From Hondaea fermentalgiana (taxonomy: Eukaryota; Sar; Bigyra; Thraustochytrida; Thraustochytriidae), in the NCBI GenBank assembly GCA_014084085.1, contig NPFB01000008.1:526888-568415 (forward strand): a stretch of DNA of 41,528 nucleotides, written 5' to 3'. A model generated the notes under the pieces. That model was not told the origin of the DNA. It ran no database searches and saw only the letters and a list, made by a program, of their open reading frames with translations. Positions within the stretch are counted from its first letter, which is position 1. Each line of letters opens with the position of its first letter. The position numbers were made by a program, and so were the translations under genes. Below, in pieces: positions 1 to 9,941 of this stretch.

Positions 1-50
1 GCAAGGCAAGGCAAGGCAAGGCAAGGCAAGGCAAGGCAAGGCAAGGCAAG
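1..50. repeat. Pentanucleotide tandem repeat (GCAAG)10
   Basis: Ten perfect copies of the 5-mer gcaag run from the first base and then decay into gcacggcaga. The array may continue beyond the window edge. It is too short to call a satellite. Confidence 0.9.
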
Positions 51-1346
51 GCACGGCAGAGCGTCGATCCACCAGTGAGTGGTTGGTTCATCCATCCCTC
101 GATCGAGGAGAGAGCACGAGAGATTCATCCGCTCGCCATCGATCGATTCATCTCATCAATCGCTCGCTCGCCGTCCGGCTGACTGAGCTGTCTGTCTACC
201 TGTCCCTAGACCGTCTCGTCCCGCTCAAACCCGCACCGCCCGCGCGCGCAGCGCAGCTGAGCTGAGCTGACCCGAGCTTGCAGGGCGTGAGTTCCAGAGC
301 AGGCCGGCGAGGGCGCGCAGTTGCGCTCGCGCAGAGAGAGCTCCATCGTTGGTTGATTCCCGCTGGAGGCAAGGCGAGGCAGGCGAGGCGCCCGGGCCCC
401 TCCTCCTCCCCTCCACCGCCGGGAAGCGCCTTCGGGCCTCGCCTCGTTGGCCTTCCTTCCTCCCTCCCTCCCTCGCCTCGCGCCTCGCGGCGCCTTTCGG
501 CGGCGGCGTCATCGGCGTCATCGGCGTCATCGCGGCGGCCGCAGAGAGGGAGAGAGAGCAGAAGCAGGAAAGAAAGAAGGAAAGAAAGAAGGAAAGAAGG
601 AAAGCTTCCAGCGAGCGCGCTGACCAGCGCGCAGTGCGGGCGGGCGGCAGCGGCGGAGGCGGCGGCGAGCGCACGCCGCGGCGGGAAGCGGCACAGACAG
701 CCGGAAGAGCGGGAGCAGCACAGCAGCAGAGCTCGCGCAGACAGGCGCCGAGTGACGGACAGCGCCGAGACGCGGGAGGAGGAGAAGAGGCCCGGCTGAG
801 GCGGAGGCGACGCGGCGGCGGCTTCCTGCCGGACGCGCAAGTTCGCGCAGCACCAGCCCTCGCGAGCTGCTGGAGCCGAGAGGCGAGAGCGCCGACGCGC
901 CGCAGGAAAGAAAGCGAGGCGACGCGCGAGGCGACGCGCGAGGCGACGCAGGGCGGGGCGGAGCGGAGCGGAGCGAAGCGAAGCGAAGCAAAGCGTAACG
1001 CGGCTGAGAGCGAGCGAAGCGCCGAGCAAGCTTGGCGGGCGGGCGGGCCTTAAAAGGTTGCGGCTGCCGAGGCGGGAAAGAAGTGGAAGGAGGAGGATCC
1101 CGCAGAACCGCGCGGACCCAACCAAGCACACGCCAAGCCAAGCCAAGCAGACTTATCTGGCTAGCGAGCTCGCACGCTCCAAGCAAGCAAGCAAGCAAGC
1201 AAGCGTGCAAAGACGCGGATCAAGACCGCCAACGGCAGCGACGCCGAAAACCGCATTCTCGTCTCCGTCTCCGTCTCCGTCTGGCAGACAGGAAAGAGCG
1301 AGCGACAGGGCGAGCGCGTTACCGGCGCAGGGAGATTCTCTTACAC
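51..1346. other. Repeat-rich 5' flank of the Myb gene, no gene seen
   Basis: No convincing protein is visible on either strand; the open frames are low-complexity Arg/Ser/Ala-rich shadows of biased DNA. The stretch holds several short repeats: a 9-bp unit (gtcatcggc) repeated about three times near 508-532, a purine run of gaaag/gaagg units at about 559-603, a 12-bp unit (gaggcgacgcgc) three times at about 916-951, ggagc/gaagc units at about 957-990, (caag)n at about 1181-1205 and tccgtc units at about 1259-1283. It probably contains the promoter and 5' leader of the Myb gene. I see no clear TATA box. Confidence 0.6.
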
Positions 1347-2537
1347 ATGACTTTTGTCCGCGCAGCAGCGGTCCAGAGCGACGAAGGCGAGGCCAGCAAG
1401 GGACGCCACCACCACCTCACCAGCGTGCAGCAAAACGTCAAAAAGAAAATGAAGATGGCCGCCGACACCGACGACCCAGACGACGATGCACTGGGCCTCG
1501 CGAGGCGAATCATGCAATTGCGCGAGAAGGAGGACGCACACGGGAACGGCGACGACACGAAAGACCATAGCGGACAGACTACTCGAGAGCCACAAGCAGC
1601 TGAGAACGATGAACAGGACATTGAGGACACCGGGTCACCGCCCGAAAGCAATGACGACGACGAAGAAGAAGAGGGTGACGACGACGACGATGACGATGAT
1701 GATGATGATGATGATGATGACGGAGAAAGAGACGAGGACGCAAAGGGCGACCCGCTGAAAAGAAACACGTGGTCAACCGGCCAGAAAAAAGGCGCATGGT
1801 CCGCGGCAGAGGATGCCCATCTCGTGTCTGTTCTGAGCAAAATCAAGTTCAACGTCAAGGGAGGATCCAACTCGAGCTGGAGCCAAGTCGCTCGCCACGT
1901 CAAAGGTCGCTCCGCAAAACAGTGCCGCGAACGCTGGTGCTATAACCTCGACCCTAGCATCAAAAAGTCAGAGTGGACTCGCGACGAAGACCGCACGCTC
2001 ATGACAATGCATCGCGACCTTGGAAACCGATGGGCCCAAATTGCCCAAGCACTCCCCGGACGCACCGAAAACTCCGTCAAAACACGCTACAAGTCTCTGC
2101 TGCGCGCAAAACGACGCGAGTGGACACCCGCCGAAGACCGCACCATTCTCAGCCTTCACAGCAGCTATGGCTGCCGCTGGGGACTCATTTCCAACTCTCT
2201 AAAAAATCGCACCAAAAATGCCGTCAAAACGCGATGCAGGGCACTGATGCGCGGCGAGGCGGACACTGTGCGTCTCAGCGACAAACTTGGCATCTCCCTC
2301 GGCAGCGACGACGAAGACGAGGAGGCCGATTCCGTCGATGGCCTCCCATCCCTCACCGATAAGACCAAGGTTGCTGCCGCCAATCAAAACGGGACCATCA
2401 CACGCTCCTCGTCCACCGCAACATCCCCCTCCGTGGCGCTGCCAAAAACCATCTCTCTTCACAATCCTAACAACAAGAGTACCAGCGGCAACAAAGGCAA
2501 GGCACAAGCCAAAACATCCGACGTTCTCGAGCCTCCC

Positions 2538-2569
<32 letters not shown>

Positions 2570-3671
2570 AACCAAGACGCATTCCCGTGCTCTCGCAAGA
2601 AAGGCCCCGGTTACAAGTGCCGCAGAAAAAACGCACTCCGTAGGTTCCTTGTCTGACGAGACTGTCGACCTCGCTGCAGCCGTCGTCGCCGCAGCCGCGA
2701 CGAAACCCGCAAAACGTTCACGCAAACCGAGCCTCAAGCGCGAGCGCCCGACCGTCTCTAATAATGACTCGCCTGTACACAGCCCAGCCCACGCACTGCC
2801 CCAAAATCAAGGACCTCCCCCGCATGCCACGGGTCTGCCCACGAAAATCCAAAAGACGTCCTCTTCAGTTTGTGACGAGACCAAGGGTACCTCCGTCGAT
2901 CCAAGCTGCATTGAGGCCGCGCAGATGCTCACAAATGCAAAGCGTCGTGCTTCAGTCAATTTGGAAATGAATCAACAATTCCTGCACCAACAGCACCTTC
3001 AACAACATCAGAACCAAAAGCAACAGCAGACTCCTTCGTTCGACCTGGCAAAACTTATTGGTCTCCACTCTGCTTCCATTGAGAACGAAGAAGGCATTGC
3101 CACAAAACAACAGCGCGTGTCTATCCAACAGCCTCAAAAAAGAACCCAGGATACCATGCATGATGTAGCTGACGATGTCCGAAACATGCCCCCCGCCATT
3201 CCCCCCGACGCCTCGCAAGCGATTTTTGTGCAGCAAGTGGCAAGTCAATGCGCAGCGCAGCTTCAACTTTTGCAAAAACTTGACATGGCTACCTTTTGGT
3301 CCGTTGTACACACATCCTTGCCGTATCATCAGCGGCCACAACTGCACGAACGCCCAGATACGAGCCTTCAGCAACAGCAGGCACAGAGTCCAGGATCCTA
3401 TGCTCAGCAACTTCTCAGCCATGCGCAGCAGGGCCAGGAGCATAACCAGCAGCAACAGCAGCAACCATTTCTCAAACAGAACCTTCAGCACTTCCAACTC
3501 CCATCTCCGTCACTTCAGCCCTTTGACTATGCGTCACAACCCCGCCATCAAGTATCCTCGCAGCCACAGCAACACCAGCAGCAGCAGCAACACCAGCAAA
3601 CACCTCAAGGAGGGAATAATTTGCTTCTCGCAGCCGCGCTTGGCTTGCAGCGCTTCTTGCCCCAAGCCTGA
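1347..3671 (+). CDS. Three-repeat (3R) Myb DNA-binding protein
   Basis: 774 aa from the first ATG in frame at 1347. ATGs at 1449 and 1455 are alternatives, and 1455 has the best start context (AAGATGG). Three consecutive Myb/SANT repeats lie at about residues 147-205, 206-255 and 256-306. The first carries a W-S-E-D pattern and ends in a CRERWCYNLDP-type helix, the second has NRWAQIAQ and KTRYKSL, and the third has CRWGLIS and KTRCRALM. This is the layout of 3R-Myb transcription factors, which bind DNA in the nucleus and in plants and animals control cell-cycle genes; that role is inferred here. A pure Asp run (about residues 110-125) precedes the Myb repeats. Asn, Ala and many Gln runs follow in a long disordered tail typical of activation regions. 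The gene converges on ankyrin-kinase copy A. A CDC5 or SNAPc4-type protein is less likely because no other domains of those families are visible. Confidence 0.85.
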
Positions 3672-4056
3672 CCATCCTCATTACTATAATCTTCAGAATT
3701 CGCCACTTTTTTTGATAAAACACCATTTTCTCACTTTTGACTTGGCTTTTTTTGCGTGTGCAAGTGCGACCATTTTCCTCTTGGCGAGTGAGAACGGGTC
3801 GTGAACAAAAATCATTACCTTGAGTTGTGAATAGAAAAGGGATGAAATGTAATCAACGATCCAGCCAGGGCACGAGTGACCTACCGCTGCAGCGGCCAGG
3901 GCCGCGGAACAGGCTACGCAATCAAGGAAGGTATAAAGCAAAACACAAATGCAGAAGACGGTGCTTTACTACCTACAAAGAATATCAGACCAGCTCGAAA
4001 AGATGCGAACAAGGCTCTTTGGTTTTCACTCAGTCAGTCAGGTGATGGAGGTTGTT
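3672..4056. other. Convergent intergenic region, no gene seen
   Basis: The 385 bases between the converging Myb gene and copy A hold a poly-T run near 3708 and AT-richer DNA than the flanking genes, as expected for two 3' untranslated regions. Only short open frames occur and no RNA gene is recognised. Confidence 0.6.
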
Positions 4057-7000
4057 TTAGAAGCGAAAGTTGTCGCCAATAATGTCCGGAGTTAGAAGAG
4101 GACGCAATCTATTCTGCACGCTGGCACGTATGCCTGCGTCTTCAATGCGCATTGCCATGTAGTCGCGAAGACGCTGCGCTCGAAGCTGGCACCATACTTG
4201 CCGCACAACGTGCTTTTTGCCGAAAAAGCGATCTTCGCCAGCAGGCTTCGACGCACAACTCGCCACATGTTGATGACAAGCTCGTGACTCGTTGCCTGTA
4301 TCCTGCAAGCACCAGGCGCAGAAACGACACGGGCAAGCGCCGCACTCCAGAGCACAGCAGCCGTCAAAGTCAACAAAGGCTGCCGAGCAACGAGGGCACG
4401 TCATGGTGAGAATCTCATTCTGGATCGTACGAATGTGGTTCTGCGTCGTTGGGTCCAGCCCATGTTCGCGGAGTGCGGCGTCGATACGATCACGAAGCTG
4501 ACGCTCCTGTTCAGCTGCGGCGTCTCGCTCAAAGTGTGCGCGAACGATGTCAAGCAGAGCTGCAAAGTCCTCCTCTGGAACCGCGGATGCAATGGTGCGT
4601 CCAGAGATGAGGAGCTCACAGTCTGGAGAGACACAGCTCATGCTTCCATCTCGTAGTACATTAACGTGCGCCTTAGGTTGCGTAGCTGCACGTACCGACC
4701 CGCTCAGACACTCTATGCACGTAAAGTGATCATCGGCGCAAGAAACGCCCTCGCTGACGGGATAGATGTCAAGGCAAATGGCACACGAGGCCTGCTTTAC
4801 GGGCTCAACCTGGAAGGCCTCGTGACGCAAGGCATGAAGCGCCGTGGGTCGTTGTGTTGGATCTGCAGACTGTAAGGACGAAATGAGCGACGTAGTTGCG
4901 TCAGATACCTCTTTGTTTCCGAAGAGATCCGCAAGAACCATACCCGCGGAGAAGAGATCCACCGCAGACTCAACCCTGTCGACATTTCCATTGCGAAGCT
5001 CAGGGGCCATGTACTTGATGGTGGCTTGCATAGGCTGCGTCATGGTCACATTGTGCATTTGAACGCCATCAAAGTCGCCAAGAACAGGTGAAAGGCCTGG
5101 GGCGAGGAAAACATTCTCTGGCTTGACGTCGCAGTGCACGTAGCCTTGCGAGTGCAAGTCGTGCAGTCCAGACAAAAGACCGATGGCAATGCGTCTGCAC
5201 GTCGCCAGGTCTGCATGCGGGTTGTTGCGTATCCAGGTGGCAAGATCGCCGCCCGAATAGAACGGCATCAGAGTGCATCCCTGATGCGCATCTTGCATGA
5301 ACACGCCTTGGATGCGCACGATGTAGGCTGATTTGATCTGAGCAAGCACTGCGACCTGGCGATAGAAACGACTACTCCATTGGTCATTGGCAAGATGAAA
5401 AGATTTGAGCACAAAGTCTCGACCGTTGAGATCGCGCACTTTGAGCACGGACTTGCCGGGCTTGGACGCAAGCTCCGAAAGGGTCTCAAAGTCACTGCGC
5501 TTTGCGTTCGTCAGCCAAAGACCCAGCGTGGACAGCTCGCGAGGCACACCAGCCTTTACGCCCAAGCTCTTCATCCACTTGTCATCTCGCAGCAGCTCCG
5601 GATAGTGCTCTTCTGCGTGCCTCAGCACCCGCGCGCGTTCTTTACGAAGCTTGCTGTCAAGCTTGTAAACACTACCGAGCCGAGCAAGCTCTTCCTCGAG
5701 ACCGGGAATCCGAGCTCGAGCTTCTGCATCTCCGTCATTAGCCTTCTCGCGAGTGCGTTCGAGATTGCGCTCAAGATCTTCTCTCTTCCACTTGCTATTT
5801 CGAATATTCTCGATCATTTCGGTCACCCGCGAGGTGTCTGGCGGCGCGAGCCCGAGGACGTGCTTGGAAAGAGAACTTGACAGGACTTTTACGGCGGTCT
5901 GCAAGCGCGAGACATCGTCTTTCACCGTGCAGCAAGTGTAGAATGATATGGCGCTGGCCAACGCGCGTCGTATCTCCTTCAACGGGGCGTCTGCCACGAG
6001 ATCGATGTCCGTCAAGGCGCTGAGCTCTGCTTCAAACGCTAGTTGTACGTTTTGAAGCTGCACCGCGAGATTCCATGACCTGTCAGGATGCCTCAACGTC
6101 GTGAAGAGCCTGACGCAGGACACGAAGCTTCCAACAATTGGAGCAGCGACGGCGTAAGGCGGACGTCTCATTTTGTTGCTTTGCATCATTATCATTATCA
6201 TCACCAGTAACAATAACAACAACGACAATGACAACAACCAGAAGTCGCCAACCACTACCAACACCATTAACACCATCACAAGGATCACTTGCAGCACCGA
6301 CTGAATATCAAAGCGTCCAGTGCTCTCGTCCAAAGCGGTGATAGCTGCTTCGGTTTCCTGACGCACAGCGCTCGTGTCGTGTCGAGTCTCCCAGGCCTTT
6401 ACAGCATCTATCGCGGCTTGCGTTGCCTTCTGTACCTCCCCAAACGACGCAGGTGTGACAACACCGTCAACGTCCGCAGATCCTTTCAGGATCTCCTTCC
6501 ACAGACTATGACAGGTGTCCACCACGGCCTTTGTTCCTGGATTCGCGAGTTTTCTCCGAAGCTGACCTTCAATACCCCCTGACAAAGCATCCCGAATACC
6601 CTCGACAAGGTCGCGGCGGATTTCATCTCGTTCATGTACTCTTTCCGAATTCGCCTTGACAGCCTTCTGGAGCGCAATGAGCTTTTTCTTTTTTTTGCGA
6701 AGAATTGTTTGCTGCCTGTCAAAATCTGCAAGAGATGCGACCGGATCTTTGCGCAAGAGCTGCTCGGCAAGGATCCCGGCCAGCCTCGGATGGAGAATAG
6801 GCTTTCCTTCTTTGCGCTTTGTCCGGGCAAGGGTAACCTTTGCAGCTAGTACTTCGAGTTTAGCTGTTTGCTCAGGATGCGCAAATGCATCAAACAACTC
6901 TCGGCGATCTGGCGCACTTGAAATGCCCAGTTGCTTGAGACGAGCAGGAATGAGACGACGAGCTTCTTCCGGCGTTCGCACGCCGTACATGAAAGGTATA

Positions 7001-8570
7001 GCCGCGCAGGGTATGATAAGCTTGGAAATTATCTTCCGTCGTGTGTTGCTGTGGAAATGTTCCAGCGGTATCGAGTGTATGAAAGAAAGAAAGGCGGACA
7101 GCTTCATGCGATCGTCGAAAGACACATGCGCAAGAGCATCGTTTATCCCAAGAGACTCGCTCGAAAGATTTGCGCTGTGCTCAAAAAGAAGCTTTGCAAG
7201 AGATAAACCGTCTCCATCGTTGTTGAATTTGCAAGCGTAGATCATGGGGGTGAGGCCTAGTTTGTCACGCGCATCGATCTGTGCCCCGTCCGCCACGAGC
7301 TGTTTTGCACTCGCAAGGCAGCCGTTCTTGCAGGCCTGCATAAGAGGCGTCTGTCTCTTTTCGTACAAATCTTGAGCGCGGTCGAGAATGGCTTCGGGCT
7401 CTGTGTCTCTGTTGCTGGAAGTTTATAAAAGAACCAACGTCAGAACAAGGAAAGTGTCGCAGACCCCATCGTTTCTGTGTACAACTTACTTTTGCGAAAG
7501 CAACGTCGCCGCCACGACGCTCCGCGGCTGCTGCAAGCTGCCCTGCACACCCCGCGCCACCTCCAACATCGTCGCGAACTCCAGGAACGCGACGGCATCG
7601 CCGCGATTAAAAATCTTGGCCAGCGCCAGCGTGTCCCGCCCATTCTTTAATTTCAAACTCAGATCGGCGCCCGCCGCGTAGCAGAGCTTGATGCAGCGTA
7701 GGAGACCCGACGCGGTGTGATGCGGTTCGTATGGCGGCTGACATGCCGCCATGAGCGCGGTCCATCCATTGTTGTTCTGCAGGTCAAGCTTTGCGCCGCG
7801 CTCGATGAGCAACCGGGCCGTGTCGGGCTGGTCATAGCGGCACGCCCACATGAGCGTGGTGCATCCATCAACTTCCTGCAGGTCAAGCTTTGCGCCGCGC
7901 TGGATGAGCAGCTGGGCCGTGTCGGGCTGGTCGTGGCGGCACGCGAACATGAGCGCGGTCCATCCATCGTTGTTCTGCAGGTCAAGCTTTAGACCGCGCT
8001 GGACGAGCAACTGGCCGTGCCGGGCTGGCCGTATCGGCACGCGAGCATGAGCGCGGTCCACCCATTGTTGTTCTGCAGGTCAAGCTTTGCGCCGCGCTCG
8101 ATGAGCAACCGGGCCGTGTCGGGCTGGTCGTAGCGGCACGCCCACATGAGCGTGGTGCATCCATCAACTTCCTGCAGGTCAAGCTTGGCGCCGCGCTGGA
8201 TGAGCAGCTGGGCCGTGCCGGGCTGGTCGTAGCGGCACGCGAGCATGAGCGCGGTCCATCCCTCGTTGTCCTGCAGGTCAAGCTTGGCGCCGCGCTGGAT
8301 GAGCAACTGGGCCGTGCCGGGCTGGTCGTAGCGGCACGCGAGCATGAGCGCGGTCCATCGATCGTTGGTCCGCAGGTCGAGGTTGGCACCTTGCTCAACG
8401 AGCCACAGCGAGATGGCGGGGTGGACCCCGGACTCCGGATGAAGGGCCCACATGAGCGGCGTGTACTTCTTCGTCGTCAGCGTCGCGTTGAGCAGGGCGG
8501 GGTCATCCTGCACGGCGCGCTGCACGCCGGCGAGGTCGCCGTTCTTGATGAGGTTGTACATGCCCGCCAT
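4057..8570 (-). CDS. Ankyrin-kinase-RING/IBR protein, copy A (frameshifted exon 1)
   Basis: Two exons, 8570-7490 and 7414-4057. Splicing joins AA|C (phase 2) and is supported by the identical junction in copy B. Exon 1 encodes ankyrin repeats of 33 aa (pattern GWTALMLACRYDQPDTAQLL) but shifts frame near 8013, where CTGGCC stands in place of the CTGGGCC of sister repeats. Restoring one base would give 1479 aa. Exon 2 adds two more ankyrin repeats, a long helical/coiled-coil region, a kinase fold (FVLKSF lysine, HCDVKPEN, GDFDG, MAPEL), a RING finger (CAICLD, then a C-x-H-x2-C-type pattern) and a C-terminal RING2/IBR-like cluster (CPRC, GCC, FCAWC, CHQH). The start at 8570 is chosen by alignment to copy B; in-frame ATGs at 8936 and about 8870 exist but are not matched there. 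Likely role: kinase plus E3-ligase-like signalling protein, substrate unknown. It may be decaying, or the missing base may be an assembly error. Confidence 0.8.
6110..6301 (-). other. 192-base insert private to copy A (in-frame intron or repeat-born insertion)
   Basis: Copy B runs directly from ...GIQ to TFFMTLRHP; copy A has 64 extra codons between FDIQ and LFTTLRHP. The insert is rich in GTT/GTG/GAT-type triplets and translates to a strongly hydrophobic stretch of Val/Leu/Met. It has no stop codon and is a multiple of three. Its edges can be read as a GT...AG intron (GTCGGT...GTCAG, phase 2), but it lacks the GTAAGT donor and CTGAC motif of the other introns here. A real membrane segment is the least likely reading. 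Confidence 0.55.
7415..7489 (-). other. Intron of ankyrin-kinase-RING copy A (75 bp)
   Basis: Read on the minus strand, the donor is GTAAGT at 7489, a TTCTGAC branch-point-like motif lies about 27 bases before the end, and the acceptor is TTCCAG ending at 7415. Removing it joins the last ankyrin exon to exon 2 in frame. It explains why the exon 2 frame has no ATG until well inside the ankyrin motif. Confidence 0.88.
7740..8400 (-). repeat. 99-bp ankyrin-repeat array in copy A with a recent three-repeat duplication
   Basis: The unit is 99 bp (33 aa). A block of about 200 bases starting at 7766 recurs almost unchanged from 8062, an offset of 296 where three whole units would give 297. The missing base is the frameshift at about 8013. 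This indicates a recent duplication of three repeats. Confidence 0.85.
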
Positions 8571-9941
8571 CCTTGCGCGCGCGCGCGGCGCCGTGGCGTG
8601 GGCGAGGCGCGCGAGTGTGGCTCGAGGGCGGCGGCCGCGACGGGCTGGAGAGGACGAGGGAGACGGAGACGGAGATGGAGACAATGACGGCGTGAAAGGT
8701 TCTGCCGCAGCGCAGCAGCGCCCGGCAGCGAGGGCGGGCGAGGAAGGCGAGAGCGGCTTGAGAGCGCCTGCAGATTGGTGGATGGAAGTCGCAGGATCGT
8801 CACGGTGCCGGCCGGAGAACGGCGGGCCGAGGCGCCGCGGTCTCCTGGGTCGTAGAGAGGGGGTGGACATGATGCCGAGCGGCTCCAGAGATGTTGCTTT
8901 GCTTTGCGTCTGGGCAGCGAGGCGTGCGTGCAGCATTGGCCGATGCGGGCGGACTACCTGGCGAGAAGACCTGAGGGAAGTAGTCAGTCAGCCAAGACTG
9001 AAAGTCCGAGTAAAAAACAAATGACATCGTCGTCGCACAATCCGCTGCCCCGAGGTCTCAAATTTACGCCCACGAAATGGACGCAAGCTCGCGCATCGAC
9101 GGTGAGCGCAGTTCTTCGAGCTGACGCGGGCGAGAATGGGGCGAGGACTTCGTTTTGCAGGAATATGCGAAGAGAGCGACGTGGATCTGGAGGAGCGAGG
9201 AATCACAGCGAGGACAAGGATAAAGGCGATCGAACTCTTTTCTTTTCCAGAGCAAAGCCCGAGTCAGCAGCAAGCGATTTGCACTGGACAGCTTGTCTGC
9301 CTTGACTTTGGTGGCCTTGCTTCGTGGACAATGGCAAAAGACGAAGAGCGAGTTGTGCAGCGGCGAAGTCCAAAATGATCGAAGCGAGATGTGTGCAGTG
9401 AAATCATCTCAGAATGGCCACGTGAGAAGAAGATGGTGGCCATCCTTTTTTTAACTCCAGCAAAGTGTACAGCTTTCACGGACTGGAACATTTTACGAGT
9501 TCAACCTCTTTGCCGCTCTAGTTCGCAGACGGACAAAATGCTTGCCAAGCGAGGTGTCGCATCTGCAGACAGCCCCCGGGGGTTTGGCGAATGGCATCTA
9601 AAGTCTGCAGTGCGCGGGCGGGCGTATGTTCGCTCCCAACACTGCTTGGCGCAAGATCTTGCCATAAGGATCGGCTTAAAAGCGAATAACGAAGATAAAG
9701 AGCATCAAGGGTGTCGAGCGCGAGTGCCGGCGGCGTGAGAGGAGCAATGGTCCAGGGCGTAGCTGTGCCTGGCGACCTGCGACGAGCCCAGAAGACTGTT
9801 TCACGCTCTCTGGCAATAGTAAGCAAGGCCAAGAAGGCGACAGCAGCGTCTTGGGCCTCGGCAAGCACTTCAAGTTTCAGAGTGACTTTTTGTCAAGACA
9901 GTGAGCTCAATAGACAACGATAAAGATGTTCTCAGCATTCA
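8571..9941. other. Region between copies A and B, no gene seen
   Basis: The part next to copy A (to about 8953) resembles the DNA upstream of copy B: both have a Ser/Pro-coding-like stretch before the start and the block beginning ctccagagatg at 8883 (14331 in B). It is therefore a duplicated promoter and leader. From about 9000 to 9941 I find only short frames, no domain, no tRNA and no obvious repeat. It presumably holds the 3' end of copy B and unassigned spacer. Confidence 0.6.

Noticed and set aside
196..1146. Long minus-strand open frames upstream of the Myb gene (about 230-316 codons)
   Set aside because: They are Arg/Ser/Ala-rich products of GC-biased repeats, contain no recognisable domain, and overlap one another in several frames.
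6110..6301. A transmembrane helix in copy A
   Set aside because: The hydrophobic stretch comes from GTT/GTG/GAT-like repeats in an insert absent from copy B, so a designed membrane span is unlikely.
8571..8936. Start of copy A at the in-frame ATG at 8936
   Set aside because: Copy B has no matching upstream ATG in its frame, while both copies share an ATG at 8570/14049 followed by similar protein.
8391..9024. Plus-strand frames opposite the ankyrin exon and its upstream region
   Set aside because: They mirror the repeat pattern of the minus-strand ankyrin gene and match nothing on their own.
9000..9941. tRNA or small RNA gene in the spacer between copies A and B
   Set aside because: Scanning by eye found no T-loop GGTTCGAATCC-like box with a matching acceptor stem.
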